Source of the DNA: Dichetophora obliterata
Taxonomy: Eukaryota; Arthropoda; Insecta; Diptera; Sciomyzidae
Direction of reading: 5' to 3'
NCBI GenBank assembly: GCA_963920525.1
Contig: OY986438.1
Span: 187,222,388-187,286,387, forward strand
DNA length: 64,000 bases
Below, piece after piece: positions 34,752 to 45,640 of this stretch. The stretch's first letter is position 1, and every line of letters begins with the position of its first letter. The notes beneath the pieces were generated by a model. That model saw only the letters and a program-made list of their open reading frames with translations, was not told the DNA's origin and made no database searches. A program made the translations under genes and the position numbers.

Positions 34752-34815
34752 ATCAAAGCACCTTTCTAACGATATATGTTTCATTCGTGTACTCTAAGGT
34801 TTTTGGCCTTTTTAC

Positions 34816-37199
34816 TAGGGTATGCAAAACCGGTTCGAATTATTCGGTGTTTCGGGTGTTTTTTTTAAAACCGACCAGGTTTTTTTAAAAATCGATATTT
34901 TCGAATAATTCGAAAACCGGTTTTTTTAGCTCGAATTATTCGACTGCTCGAATAGTAAAAAAAATGTATAAATCTGCAATATAAAATTGTCTTTAAACCA
35001 CTTTTTTATTGCATTTGAGCGACCCTGTTTATTTTCTACTTGCGTTTTGACATTACACCAAAGTTGGTAACATTTCTTGTCTCTGGTTTTGTTTCATTTT
35101 GTTAAAACAACATTTACAAGCGGCTGGCGTATTTAATGTTAATTAAACATGATTTTTATTTAATAATGCATTCTTTTTAAAAAATATGTTAAATTATCAA
35201 CAGCTCGACATGAACTCGAAGTTTGGAAGTATTTCCAAAAGGATAAGTCTGACAAGGCTTCCTGCACGAAATGCCCAAAAACTCTAAGCTGCAAGGGCTC
35301 CTCGACTTTGGCGCTTATAAACCATCTACGAAAAGTGCACAATCTAATAATATCAACAAAACATAAATTGAATGACAACAATGAAGAGCCGTCCACTTCA
35401 AAGAAATCTGCAAATGCTGGTCAAAGCACAATTTCAAATTTCGTTGCGCAGTCAGAATCAATACGTATGATCTTGGCAAGATGTGTGGCCGAGGATGGTC
35501 TTTCAGTTCATGCTTTGCGAACCTCGAGAGTAGTAATTTACTATGTCCAATCAAAAGGATTCAAAATGCCAGCGAGCGAAAATACGATATTTAAACTTAT
35601 ATTTGAAGCTTACACCGAAAAAAAAAATGGAAATAATAGCTAAGTTAAATAAACTTAAAGAAAAAACGGAAGATTTTCTATTATTGTAGATGAATGGACC
35701 GATATTTCCAATATTAAATATTTGAACGTGTCCGTGAGACCCAGTAAAAAAATATATGAATTTTACAATCTCGGGTTAGAGGAGATGAAGCTACGAGGAA
35801 CGGCAACTAACGTAGAATTTTATGTTGAAAAAAGCTATCGGAGTTTAATATAAACTTCGACTCTGATGTTGTTGCGTCCACTCATAATGGTGCCGCTGTA
35901 ATGAAAAAATATGGCACCAATAGTGTTTAAACCATGCAGTACATTTGTGTGTAATTGAGACTCTTTATGAAAAAAATCATAATCCACATTATGAGGGAGA
36001 AAGTGAAGATAACAGTTCAGATTCTGACATAAATAAATATGACTCTATATATTTCTTAGAAGAAAATGCAAACACAATTTTAAATCCTGATATTAATGAC
36101 ATTATTTCTAAGTTACGCAAATGCATAAAGACCTTTAATCGGTCAAACGAAAAGCAGAAACTTCTTCAAGTTTATGTAAAAAAACAAGAAAAAAAGGAGT
36201 TACGTCTTTTTCTCGATGTTAAACACAGGTGGAACTCCATGAAACAGATGATTTCAAAGTTTTTAAAAATTTATAACTGCATTAATCACACCTTAATTGA
36301 CTTTTTCAGAAAACGAAATTAGCGCTTTATGTGACTTAAATAACTTACTGAAACCTCTCGAAGTTGCTGTTAATGAACTATCAAAAGACACTATTAAATT
36401 AATTGAAGCGGAAGGTGTTTTCAAATTTTTAATAAATAAATATTCTAAAATTGAGTCTGTATACTCAAAAAAACTGCTCACCAGTATAAAAGTAAGATTA
36501 AACGAAAGGCGTTTAAAACCTTTAACTACATTAATGATCTACTTAAGTACTGGTTACGTTCCAGAAAGTGATGATTTTTTAAAATACTCTTCGAAATCAA
36601 TTACTATTGATTTTGCAACAAATATTTACAACAACTACGTTAAAAACAATTCAACGGAACTTTCTGCTACGTTAAAAACAATTCAAGCTCCGAAGAAATT
36701 TTTAAAAAGACAACCTAAATTCCTTAATTGAAGACTTTAAGCTTTTTGAAAAATTTAATAAAAGAACTGAAAAATTAGATAATATGTTTAGCGCATTGTT
36801 GATAATATGTGCCACATCCACTATAAGTGAACGTGTTTTTTCAGTCTCTCATTTTATAAAAAATAAAGCCAAAAACCGCTTAAAAGCTAAACACTTAAAT
36901 TGTATTTTATTTTTAAGGTATTATTTTAAAACAAATCATTAAGTACAAATTATCGCACTAATTTTAATAACATGAGTACCTTTATTTATTTTTTAAAAAT
37001 GAATTATTATTGTTTTTGTTAAATAAAAACTGCATATACATCATATGTAGGTAAAAAAATAAAAAATTTGTTTAATTAAAAAACCGGGTTTTCCGGTTTT
37101 ACCGGTTTTTTTCCGACCGAATTATTCGAAAACCGATTTTGTACAAATTATACTATTCGAGACCGATTTTTGAATAATGTCGAATATTTGCATACCCTA
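34816..37199 (+). mobile_element. hAT transposon with 8-bp target duplication
   Basis: It begins TAGGGTATGCAAA and ends with the exact inverse TTTGCATACCCTA. The flanking octamers are CTTTTTAC (34808-34815) and CTTTTAAC (37200-37207), 7 of 8 identical. Subterminal CGAATTATTCGA and AACCGGTTTTT words, present on both sides, are likely transposase-binding sites. At 2384 bp with one decayed transposase gene inside, it is a full-length but inactive element. Confidence 0.9.
35173..36942 (+). pseudogene. hAT transposase, several frameshifts
   Basis: Cut-and-paste transposase of the hobo/Ac/Tam3 superfamily. A BED zinc finger starts the frame near 35215 (EVWKYFQKDKSDKASCTKC, then INHLRKVHN). The remnants follow in family order: IIVDEWTDISNIKYLNVSVR with the first catalytic Asp region (about 35680), FDSDVVASTHNGAAVMKKYG (about 35860), VKHRWNSMKQMI (about 36220), and the C-terminal dimerisation block ICATSTISERVFSVSHFIKN ending at TAA 36940-36942. 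At least three frame changes (near 35640, 36295 and 36720) plus stops break it. Nearly the whole protein is represented in order. Confidence 0.88.
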
Positions 37200-37207
37200 C
37201 TTTTAAC

Positions 37208-38660
37208 GTACAGTAATGTGCAAAGAAATAGGGACACCGGTATTTTTATATTTAAAGCTGCATGAATTGTATACAATATATATATATATATATATATACA
37301 TATATATCTTTGAAAAGGTGCTTTAATTACCTCGCCAATGGTATGCAAAACCTATCATATTCATATTTTTGATAAACGGATTTTTTCATTATAAGTTGTT
37401 ACTATGACTCAAATTCATACCAAAAGTTAGAAATATAAGCAATTAAATCTTTTTGAAAAGCAACTGAGAGCTTTATATAAATCTTTTAAAAGCTTTGAAC
37501 TTGCAGATATCAAATAATTCTACTGAAAAATATTTTTGATAATTTTCAAAAGTTTGCAAAATATATTGCACTGCGCAGCAGTAAAATGAAATTAAAATAA
37601 TATTTGGGAGCAAATTGTTTTCTTCTTAATTTTTCAAGGCCAGCGCATCACCGTGTGAAGCCATTGCCTTCTGCTGCTTGTTCTTATTTTCCATATTTTT
37701 CCCACCACACTCATGTTTTTTCTATTGTGTTTATTTCTATGCAAGTGTCGGCGTGCGCGTATCTATGAGTTTCTGATTGTATGTGCTTGTGTTTGTATTT
37801 AGCTAATGGGGCTTGTTTAAAAAGAAAAGAAAAAAATAATATCTCTGTTGACTCTCTTTCCTTTATTTATTTAAACTTTTGTTATCGTCGAGCTTACAAT
37901 GCTGCTCCTATCTTGGCTTTCTACGGTTCTCATTCCATCTGCCCGGTTTTTCCAGCTGTGCGTTCTTTATCTTTGCCAATTGTTAAATATTGCTTTATGT
38001 TGGTTTACATTAGCAATATATTTTCTATCTTTTTGTTTTTGTCAAATTCATTACAACACTACTCTGTACTAAAGTACTGTTCTCAGTATATTTGTGTATC
38101 TATCTTTTGGTACTGACAAAATGTATCGATATAGAAACAGTTTTTCTTAATATTAATCATATAACCTTAACCCTCAGCAGTCACGCTATCACAGTTTTCT
38201 ATTTTTTTTTGCATTTAACCGTCAAACGATGTAGAAAATTAATATGAAATAAAAAAAAATAAAATACCTGTATATCTTTTATATTATTAAATAAACAAGC
38301 GTTGAACTTGAAGAAAAAAATTTTTATTTTTTGTATCGATTACAGTTGATTTAAAAAATAAGATAATCGAGTTTTCCCAATGGTGTTCTCGAGATATTGA
38401 ATCATATTTCTAAGAAAAATACTCAGTATTATATAACTACTAAAAGACGTATTTATTTGGTGAAATTAAACTATGCCTATTTATAGAGTAAAACACAAAT
38501 TTAATTATTATAATAAAGTTATTTATTTTTAAATTAAGCCAAAAAAAAAATGACAATATGATAAAAAAAAAAATAAAGGTACATACTCAAATATAATAAA
38601 TCATATACGTATTAGATGCTAGTATTTCCCAAATGCCAAGAAAATACCAAGAAAAAATAT
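37208..38660. other. No gene recognised; TA microsatellite
   Basis: ATATATAT runs at about 37270-37305, then AT-rich and TG-rich intron-like DNA. The 111-codon frame at 37781 has no domain and is probably chance. Confidence 0.35.
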
Positions 38661-39385
38661 ACGCACCGTTTTTAGTATAGTTGCCGAAAGTAACCATATG
38701 AACTAAATTGCCAAATTTTAGTCTAATACGAGGCAAACCGTCTGAAATAAAGCATTTTCATTAGTTTAATGATTTCTCAAAAAGTAGGCTCGGTTATAGT
38801 GCGACCACGTCCCTTTTTAGTACAGTTGCCGAAAATAAGCATACAAACTAAATTAGTAAACTTAAGTCTTAAACGACTTCCTGAAATATAACATTTTCAC
38901 TGATTTGTGGGCGGTGAAATGGGTCGTGGAAACCCATTTTTAGTACAGCTGCCGACAGTTACCATACAAACTAATGGCGTTTTCTTTTCTCGAAAAATGT
39001 TGCATTGTTTGCCCTCTTTCTGCCATCATTGAAAAATCTGAATTTTTTCTTCTTTTGAAGTCAACATTTTCGCGAAAAGAAACAGTTCAATTTTAGAGGC
39101 CACTATTTTTTTTCTCAAGAGAGCAGAATTTCCAAAAAGGGCAGAAAAAATGTTGCATTTTTTCTTGAAACGAAAACCAATTTTACCAAATTTTAGTCTT
39201 ATACAACCCAAACCGACTAAAATAAAACATTTTTATTGATTTGGGGGCGGTAAAAGGAGATGTGGCAAAAAATGTTCCTAAACGATCTCATTCCTGAAAC
39301 AAATCGACTGCCAAGATTACAGGTCAATCGGTCCAGACAGACAGACAGACAGACAGACAGACAGCGTATTGCTTTTTATATAAAT
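38660..39385 (+). repeat. Helitron-like tandem block ending in (GACA)n
   Basis: Units of ~130 bp start with TTTTTAGTA(T/C)AGTTGCCGA (about 38668, 38816 and 38935) and run through AACTAAATT, TTTTAGTCT, CCGTCTGAAATAA and ATTTTCA. The block ends with (GACA)n at 39334-39364 and a TTGCTTTTTATATAAATAGA tail. Tandem units plus a GACA/GTCT microsatellite resemble the small Helitron-like repeats of flies. The third unit is interrupted by a MITE. Confidence 0.65.
38975..39182. mobile_element. MITE inserted in a tandem unit
   Basis: It starts TGGCGTTTTCTTTTCTCGAA and ends AAGAAACGAAAACCA-like in inverse (TTTCTTGAAACGAAAACCA). GGCAGAAAAAATGTTGCAT words occur on both arms. The host unit should read AACTAAATT...CCAAATTTTAG, and the split falls exactly inside AACTAA|TTTTACC. 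The 61-codon minus-strand frame across it is not a gene. Confidence 0.65.
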
Positions 39386-39492
39386 AGATAAGCAACGAAC
39401 AATGCTCACAAGCTTTTTTAGTGTGCTCTTTGCACATAAGCAAATCACTCTGCTTCGGTTTTTATCAAATATGGCACGTGGCACGTTCCAAT

Positions 39493-40583
39493 CAGAGCTG
39501 GGTTGTAATGATTCCTTTTTAATTTAATTCAACTTTATTTCCGATTCCTTCGAATTAGGAATTGGTAATTGTACATTTTAATTCCTCAGGAATGTAATTG
39601 GAAGAACTTCTCAGTTACATTACAGGAATTGTAATTCATAGTAGGACATCTCAATTCCTCAGGAATTAAATTGAATTAAAAAATTGACAATTCCATTACA
39701 GGAATTGTAATTGGCAATTGAACACCTCAATTCCGTGGAATGGAATTGGAAAAAATGGTCAATCTCATAACAGGAATTGTAATTGGTAATTGACCAAAAA
39801 AAAATTCCCATTACGGGAATTGTACTTGGCAATTAAACGCCTCAATCCCTTAGGAATAGAATTGGAAAACATCGCTTTGTTAGTAGATTAATAAAATTTT
39901 GTACAGGGGTGTGGAAGTTTTGTACCAATACCTTGCAAAAAGTCGGCGGTATTGAACCAGGTAGCGTTGCAGCCATATATTTTGTTCTAATTCAAAATGT
40001 GGTATTAAATTAAAAAATTTATATTTTTGATAATACATTTATTTGTAAATATTTCATTACCGACTAACAGTGGGAGTCAAATAAAGTTTTTCAATACATA
40101 ATGAAGTAAGTTTAAAGTTAATGAAAAAGTAAATGAAATTATAAATTCCAATTACGATTCCTTTAATAAAATAGACGATTTTTTCTAACTCAATTTATGA
40201 GGAATTAAAGTGTTCAATTTCCAATTACAATTCCTGTATAACAATCCACGGAATTATAATGTTTAATGTGCAATTACAATTCCTGTAATGGAATTGACCA
40301 TTTTTTTCCAATGTCATTCCTGGGGAATTTGGGTGTTCAATTACCAATTACAATTCCTGTAATGGAATTGACCATTTTTTTGCAATTCCTGTAATGGAAT
40401 TGACCATTATTTTCCAATTCCATTCCAAGGAATTCAGGTGTTCAATTTGCAATAACAATTCCTGTAATGGAATTGACGATTTTTTTCAATTACAATCCTG
40501 AGGAATTGAGAGGACCAATTACCAATTCCTAATTCCAAGGAATTGGAATTGAATTGTAATGAGTACTTTTTGACTCAGCTCTG
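39493..40583. mobile_element. hAT MITE with perfect 8-bp duplication, word-filled interior
   Basis: The identical octamer GTTCCAAT lies at 39485-39492 and 40584-40591. The ends are CAGAGCTGGGT and the inverse of CAGAGCTGAGT. The interior is built of dozens of GGAATTG(T)AATT and CAATTCCTGTAATGGAATTG words, with the orientation reversing midway, so the 1091-bp element is a giant imperfect palindrome. There is no coding frame. Confidence 0.88.
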
Positions 40584-40591
40584 GTTCCAAT

Positions 40592-42350
40592 ATGAACTGT
40601 AAAAATATTAGAATAAAAATATTGCAATATTGAATAAATCACAAAGTACTTCGATGCACAAAACACGAACAAAACAAAATTGTTTTCTCAATAATCTCTT
40701 TTTCGCTCTGCACGCTGGGTGTGTTATATCCGAGAGAGTTAATTAAGTGAAGTCTGTAACCTTACTTAAGAGTAGTAGCGCGTAACTACTTGTTTTCCCA
40801 ATCACTCTTGGATCCCTTACTCTATCTGGAAATACCAAGTGCAGTAAAATTAGGCTTGGGTATTGCATACCCAGGGTGCACTTTGAAGGTTTACTTTATT
40901 ATTGCAAATGACTATTATTATTTTTTTATGACAATTTTGAAAATTAGTATTCCATATTTTCTAGATTTCCTTCTAGAAATCATATCAAAATTCAATGCAT
41001 TTTATAAAAATATTTTCCTAAATTCGATTCAGATACCTAAATTTTCATTAAATAAATTAAAGACATCAATATAATTCGTTTCTGCGCACTTTATCTTTTT
41101 CTGAAAAAAAGCACATCATAACAAAATTATTTAAGGAAAAAAGCGCCTCTCAAAAACAAACAACTAATTGCTTTGTTTTTCGTCTTACTTTTTAACATAT
41201 GGTTTATTCACATAAAAATTTTTGTTATTGTTGTTCGGTTTTTGTTTATCCACGTTTTTGTTTGTCATGCTTGTTTTTATTGGTGTGCTTCTCCTCTTTT
41301 GCGTCGTGAAAGTGGTGCTTATCTGAGCTCTTGTTATCGATAACTTGTTAGTGCGTTTAGCATCTCTTTTGTCACTCTTGACGGCTTTCGGTTTTGCTCT
41401 AAGATTGCGCATACTATGTTGTTTTTCCTATGTTTTTGTTTTGATTGTATTGAATTTATCCATTAAACTGTACGCATAAATATTTGTTTATTGCTTAGAT
41501 GCTCTCAATTTTAATTTGTCTTTGGTGACTAAGATTTATTTAATTTTTTATTTAATTTCGATTTTAGTATTCTTTCAATCTAAGTTGACTTTGAATATCT
41601 ATTTAATTCAAATATCTATGTATTGAATATCTATATAATATATGCACCTGTTTTTTTTTTCTCGTACCTCTTGAGCGATAGTAGGTTACATCTTACTCTA
41701 ATGCAGCGTCTTCGGAGGTTAAATATTTCGTCAGTCTACCTGTAGCCAGGAATTAGATGATTGTTCTACCTCTTCTAACCATTGCGGCATAACATGAACG
41801 AACCTTCTTTGTGGGTCATCATTGGCGATGATTTTCCCGTTGCAGAGTCTGTTAGCATGACCTGTTACCTTTTATCTTTTTTGGGTATAGCTAGTTTTGG
41901 GTCCAGTTTTCTTAATAAGCTCTAGTCTGTTCGGAAATGCATAATTATGCGGAAACGGCTTTTGCAGCACAAACAAAATGTTCGAAAAAGGTAAATTTTG
42001 CAGCACTACAAACTTCAAACATTTTAAAATGTAATTTTTCAATCAAGCGTCATTCATCATTCGCATAAAAAACTTCTCGCTGCAATGTAGATGTTTGAAA
42101 AATGCCAGTTGTGCGAACAGACCCCTCCCTCTTCTTGCGTGTTTGCACTCTCCTGCTAACGGTTTCTTCTGTTTTGAAAAGTTGTTAAGCTCAGCCTTTG
42201 AGTTTTCTGAACTTTTGAACTTTTTCGATTTTAGTTTTTCTTAGTCATATTTAAATTTAAAATATTTTGACACTTGATACACATATTTTTTTATCCTTTA
42301 ATGATTTTGAAAATTTTTCTAACTATTCCTCTTTTTTCTCTTTTATTTTT
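40592..42350. other. No confirmed gene; weak inverted element at 41925-42122
   Basis: Mostly AT-rich unique DNA. GTCTGTTCGGAAATGC at 41925 faces an inverted GCGAACAGAC ending at 42122, a possible short TIR element with no matching flanks. The last 20 bases before 42353 form a pyrimidine tract ending in AG (see the next entry). Confidence 0.35.
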
Positions 42351-42352
42351 AG

Positions 42353-42429
42353 ATACGGCTGCTATGGATCCTATTTTTTACTCCAGTTCAAATGGAATTC
42401 CTTCAGAAAGTAAACTTGCAACTTATATG
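42353..42429 (+). CDS. Candidate host coding exon (77 nt)
   Basis: A CTTTTTTCTCTTTTATTTTT tract and AG immediately precede 42353, and GTAAGC immediately follows 42429, so both splice consensus sites are present. The exon has an ATG at 42364, followed by 22 codons in phase (starting MDPIFYSSSNGIPSESK and ending in an ATG codon at the donor). The frame is also open back to the acceptor (TAA residues before Met). Its base composition is more balanced than the surroundings, and no repeat family matches it. It could be the first coding exon of a gene whose remaining exons lie beyond the window, or an internal exon. I do not recognise the protein. Confidence 0.45.
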
Positions 42430-42498
42430 GTAAGCACTTCCGTATCCCGCTTAAAAAAAATCAGCTCTCCACAAATACAATAGAAAACACAATTGTAA

Positions 42499-42769
42499 CC
42501 CTTAACTGGTACACATGGTCTGTGGGACCACAATAAAAAATAAAAGAGCATATTTCTCTTATTATAAAATTCAAAATTAAATTATTCAAAATAATTCACA
42601 AAATTCTTTCTAAATAGGAAAAAAAAAAACATTATTAAAGATGTTCTTAAAAAAAAAGAAAAATTAATTTTTAATTAAATTTGTTTTTTTTTTAAAATTT
42701 TAATTTGGTGTGGTCCCTGGGGCCAGATGTACTGTTAGTGTAATTTGCTTGAGGTGTTCCAGTTAAGGG
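42499..42769. mobile_element. piggyBac-like MITE (CCCTTAACTGG ends)
   Basis: CCCTTAACTGGTACAC at 42499 is mirrored by the inverse of CCCTTAACTGGAACAC ending at 42769. TTAA follows on the right (42770-42773), and the left has GTAA, one base off. The CCC start plus TTAA fits piggyBac. Internal GTGGGACCACA and TGTGGTCCCTGG also pair. 271 bp, non-coding. Confidence 0.75.
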
Positions 42770-43525
42770 TTAAGCATAATTGAAAAATATGTTCTTTTAT
42801 CTTTCAATATTGTTGCTTATGCGCTATAGTTCTACCAACAACTCTTTACATTTCAAGTCGGTAACTTAAGTGCCAAACATTAGACTTAACCCCTTAAATC
42901 TATACGGGGTGCGTAGGAGCCCCATTGAAAATTGAAAGTGCCTGTACTTTTTGTTTTGTAGCATTATATAACATGAATTTTTGTGCCTAATTTTTTTATT
43001 GTTATTTAAAATTAACTAATTATTAAAAAAAATTTCATTAGTTAATTAATTGTGATATATCATTCATTAAAATTATTACATTTACTTAATTGCGAGCTTT
43101 AGATAAAGTAAGTTTTTAAGAAGGCAACAACAAAAACTCTGTATAGAGTCAATCACTTAGCTGACTAGACAGTCTGTTTCGGAAATCGCTACATTTCTTC
43201 TACAGTAGTCTCTGAGCGATTAAGCTGTGATCAACTCACAGTTAAAGTCGTATATGATTTCACTCATGTTTGATCAAATTCGTTCGAATTTTAAGTTCAA
43301 ATTTAATTAAATAATCTAATAATTGATCGATTTGGTTGTTAAAATAGCCAACTTTCAGTTAAAACACTAGCTGCAAGCGAAGCAAAAACTCGTTTCAATT
43401 CTATGGTGCATTTCGACAGATTGTCGAACACTAATGAATATTGAAATAAATAAGAAGCAACTAGAACAGATGGCAACCCTTGGCAGAGTTGATGGCTATG
43501 ATCTATAAATAGCTTACTGATTTAA

Positions 43526-43775
43526 CCCTCCGTTAGTGTGGTGGGGTATGACATACTCCAGAGACCTTATTTCCTTTAATATCTTGTAAGTAGTATTTGT
43601 AAGTTTCAATAAAACTATCTTTTGTTTAAATTGCAATGCACTAAAATATTATTTTTTAATAGTAATTCAATCAAGAAATCAGAACCGATCTAAACTTTTT
43701 CAATAAATTTTTTTTGTAGTATTTATACGACTTTTACTTTTGGGGTATGTCATACCCCACCACACTAACGGCGGG
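43526..43775. mobile_element. piggyBac-like MITE nested in the foldback element
   Basis: TTAA at 43522-43525, then CCCTCCGTTAGTGTGGTGGG. It ends with the inverse CCCACCACACTAACGGCGGG at 43775, then TTAA at 43776-43779. The 21-kb foldback copy is unbroken at the same point (ATAGCCTACTG...AAATGTCATATGATTA), giving an internal empty-site control. 250 bp, non-coding. Confidence 0.9.
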
Positions 43776-43873
43776 TTAAATGTCATATGATTAAGTAGCC
43801 GATTTGAACTTAAAATTCGAACGAAATTTGTTCAAACATGTGTGAAATCATATACGACTTTAACAGTGAGTTG

Positions 43874-45000
43874 CCAAATTCTTGGAGAAAGCATGGTTTT
43901 GATATTAAGTTATCATAACACCGTCATTGTAATATGCTTTCGATGGACGATCAATCTAACATAACTTGAAGAGCGGGGACAGTCATCCATCAATGATGAG
44001 GAGACCTGATCTATCGTTGTTCTGCAGACCTTATCTTAGAATAAAGGTTTTATGTAGGAAACATTTAATCTTTGGACCGTTGTATAAGCCAATTGGTATA
44101 CAACGGCTCATGCTTCCTAGTTTTCCGAAAGAGGCTTTTTATTAAGTCTTAATTAGGTTAACGAAGTTGTATAAGTAGAGTTGTGGTTTACCCGGTTTTA
44201 CTGGGAAACCAATGGTTATTTTTAACCTAGTCATGTACAATTCTAGTGGCTGAAGGTGTCACAGTCAAATATAAATGTTCTAAGAACTTTTGGTCTGTAA
44301 GACGGGATGTTGAAGAGCCTTGTCAGGTGGAGCCTTGAGCCCAGGTATTGATGTCGTTTGGGCTTGGCCCACGTAAGGTTTTCAATGCGCTCTGGCTGTG
44401 GTTAGGCCAGAAAGGCCGGTGTGAGTTACAATTAAGTTGAACTCGGGCTAGTGATTCGATTAAATTACTAAGAGAATGATGGTAGATTGAATCTCGCTAA
44501 TTTCAAACAGTAAATGTTAGGAAGGTAAGCAACTACCGGATCAATATACTGTTACCTTTGGAATTTGAGAGCAGGCGACGGGGAAACCTAAATAGTCTGA
44601 GTTGTTTCCACTGAGATTGAGGAACCTGATGATATGAAGACAACGGGCCTATGATGTTTCTGCCTTAGTGTTTCATGTCAGAGAGATGAGCTCTGATATG
44701 ATGTAGATGATTATTGCGGAACAAAAATAATGGATTATATTACTGGTATTGATACTGAGATAGCCCAAGGTTATTAAAATAACCAAGTCATGTATAAATT
44801 CAAGTGGCTGAAAGTGCCACGGTCATGAATTGCGTAATCTGACGGCAAAGGTGCTGTTGTATGTTATTAGGGGAACCTTTCAAAAGTGGTCTTTCTTGAA
44901 TTCCGAAGGGGCGTTGGCCGACGCTTCATATTTGTCCCAAGCTTTGGAGCACCGTTGAATTAAGCCTTCGCGGCAGGGGTCAACGTTAAAAACATAGTGG
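43874..45000. mobile_element. Unidentified 1127-bp insertion with 16-bp duplication
   Basis: CTTTAACAGTGAGTTG occurs at 43858-43873 and again at 45001-45016, and the right TIR of the foldback element resumes in order after it. The inserted DNA is less AT-rich than its host and has no TIR, no poly-A and no reading frame. It carries an internal diverged direct repeat (AGTCATGTAcAATTCtAGTG and GGCTGAAgGTGtCAC, about 44235-44270 and again about 44787-44825). A 16-bp duplication points to target-primed (LINE-like) integration. Its G/T-rich repeats could be a LINE 5' leader, but the class is not established. Confidence 0.6.
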
Positions 45001-45177
45001 CTTTAACAGTGAGTTGATAACAGCTTAATCGCTCAAAGACTACTGAAGAAGAAATGTAGCGATTTCCGAAACTGTCTGACTGTCTAGTCAGCTAGGTGAT
45101 TGACTCTATACAGAGCTGTTGTTGTTCTTGTTGTTGTTGTTGCCATCTTAAAAACTTACTTGATCTAAAGTTCGCAA

Positions 45178-45640
45178 TTTAATTCATGTAATTATTTGAA
45201 TAATTGTTTTCTTAAATTCACGAAATACCGCTTTAAAGTTAGTGGGGTTCTCTGGAACCCCAAATAGTTTAACGTTACTAAAAACAAGGTATTGTTTGAT
45301 GTGCTAATTTTGGAAAAAATTTAAAAACAAATTTACAAACTCTTTTCACGGAGAAAAATAATTTTCTTGTATTAGAGAAACTGTTTTTCTTGATTCTAGA
45401 ATATGTGTTAATTTACTTAAATCAAGCATTTTAAACTGTTTATTAGGAAAAGAAATCTTACAATGTGTTTTTGTTTCTGACATTTAGTTTTTATTTATTT
45501 AAATTGAGAATTTATTTACTTGAATTGAGAATTTTATTCTAGACTTGAGAGTTTAACGTATGAGTGATAACGTATAGCCTTCATGCTTGGTTCAAGATTA
45601 GAAAGCTTGAATATTTTTCTACTTGTTGGATCGTACATTT
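45178..45640. other. No gene; CACGGAGAAAA fragment at 45336
   Basis: CACGGAGAAAAATAATTTTC at 45336 matches the terminus of the 50770-51475 MITE and is followed by TTGAATTGAGAATTT-type words. No opposite terminus was identified. The rest is AT-rich. Confidence 0.35.

Larger units (their letters stand above)
43090..45177. mobile_element. Foldback element with ~170-bp TIRs, doubly interrupted
   Basis: The left end TTGCGAGCTTTAGAT, then AAGTAAGTTTTTAAGA, GGCAACAACAA, AGAGTCAATCAC, TAGCTGACTAGACAGTC and TTTCGGAAATCGCTACATTT, is repeated inverted at the right end (45005-45177). An inner inverted part (GTGAAATCATATACGACTTT and onward) lies at 43800-43873. Removing the TTAA MITE (43526-43775) and the 1127-bp insertion with one duplication copy leaves an element of about 0.7 kb. 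A relative at 21294-21671 supports this reconstruction. Confidence 0.82.

Noticed and set aside
37781..38116. 111-codon frame rich in Cys, Ser and Tyr
   Set aside because: Intron-like composition, no motif or start context. Expected by chance in T-rich DNA.
39507..40570. Regularly spaced GGAATTG repeats as a CRISPR or regulatory array
   Set aside because: They lie wholly inside a TIR element with an 8-bp duplication and change orientation midway.
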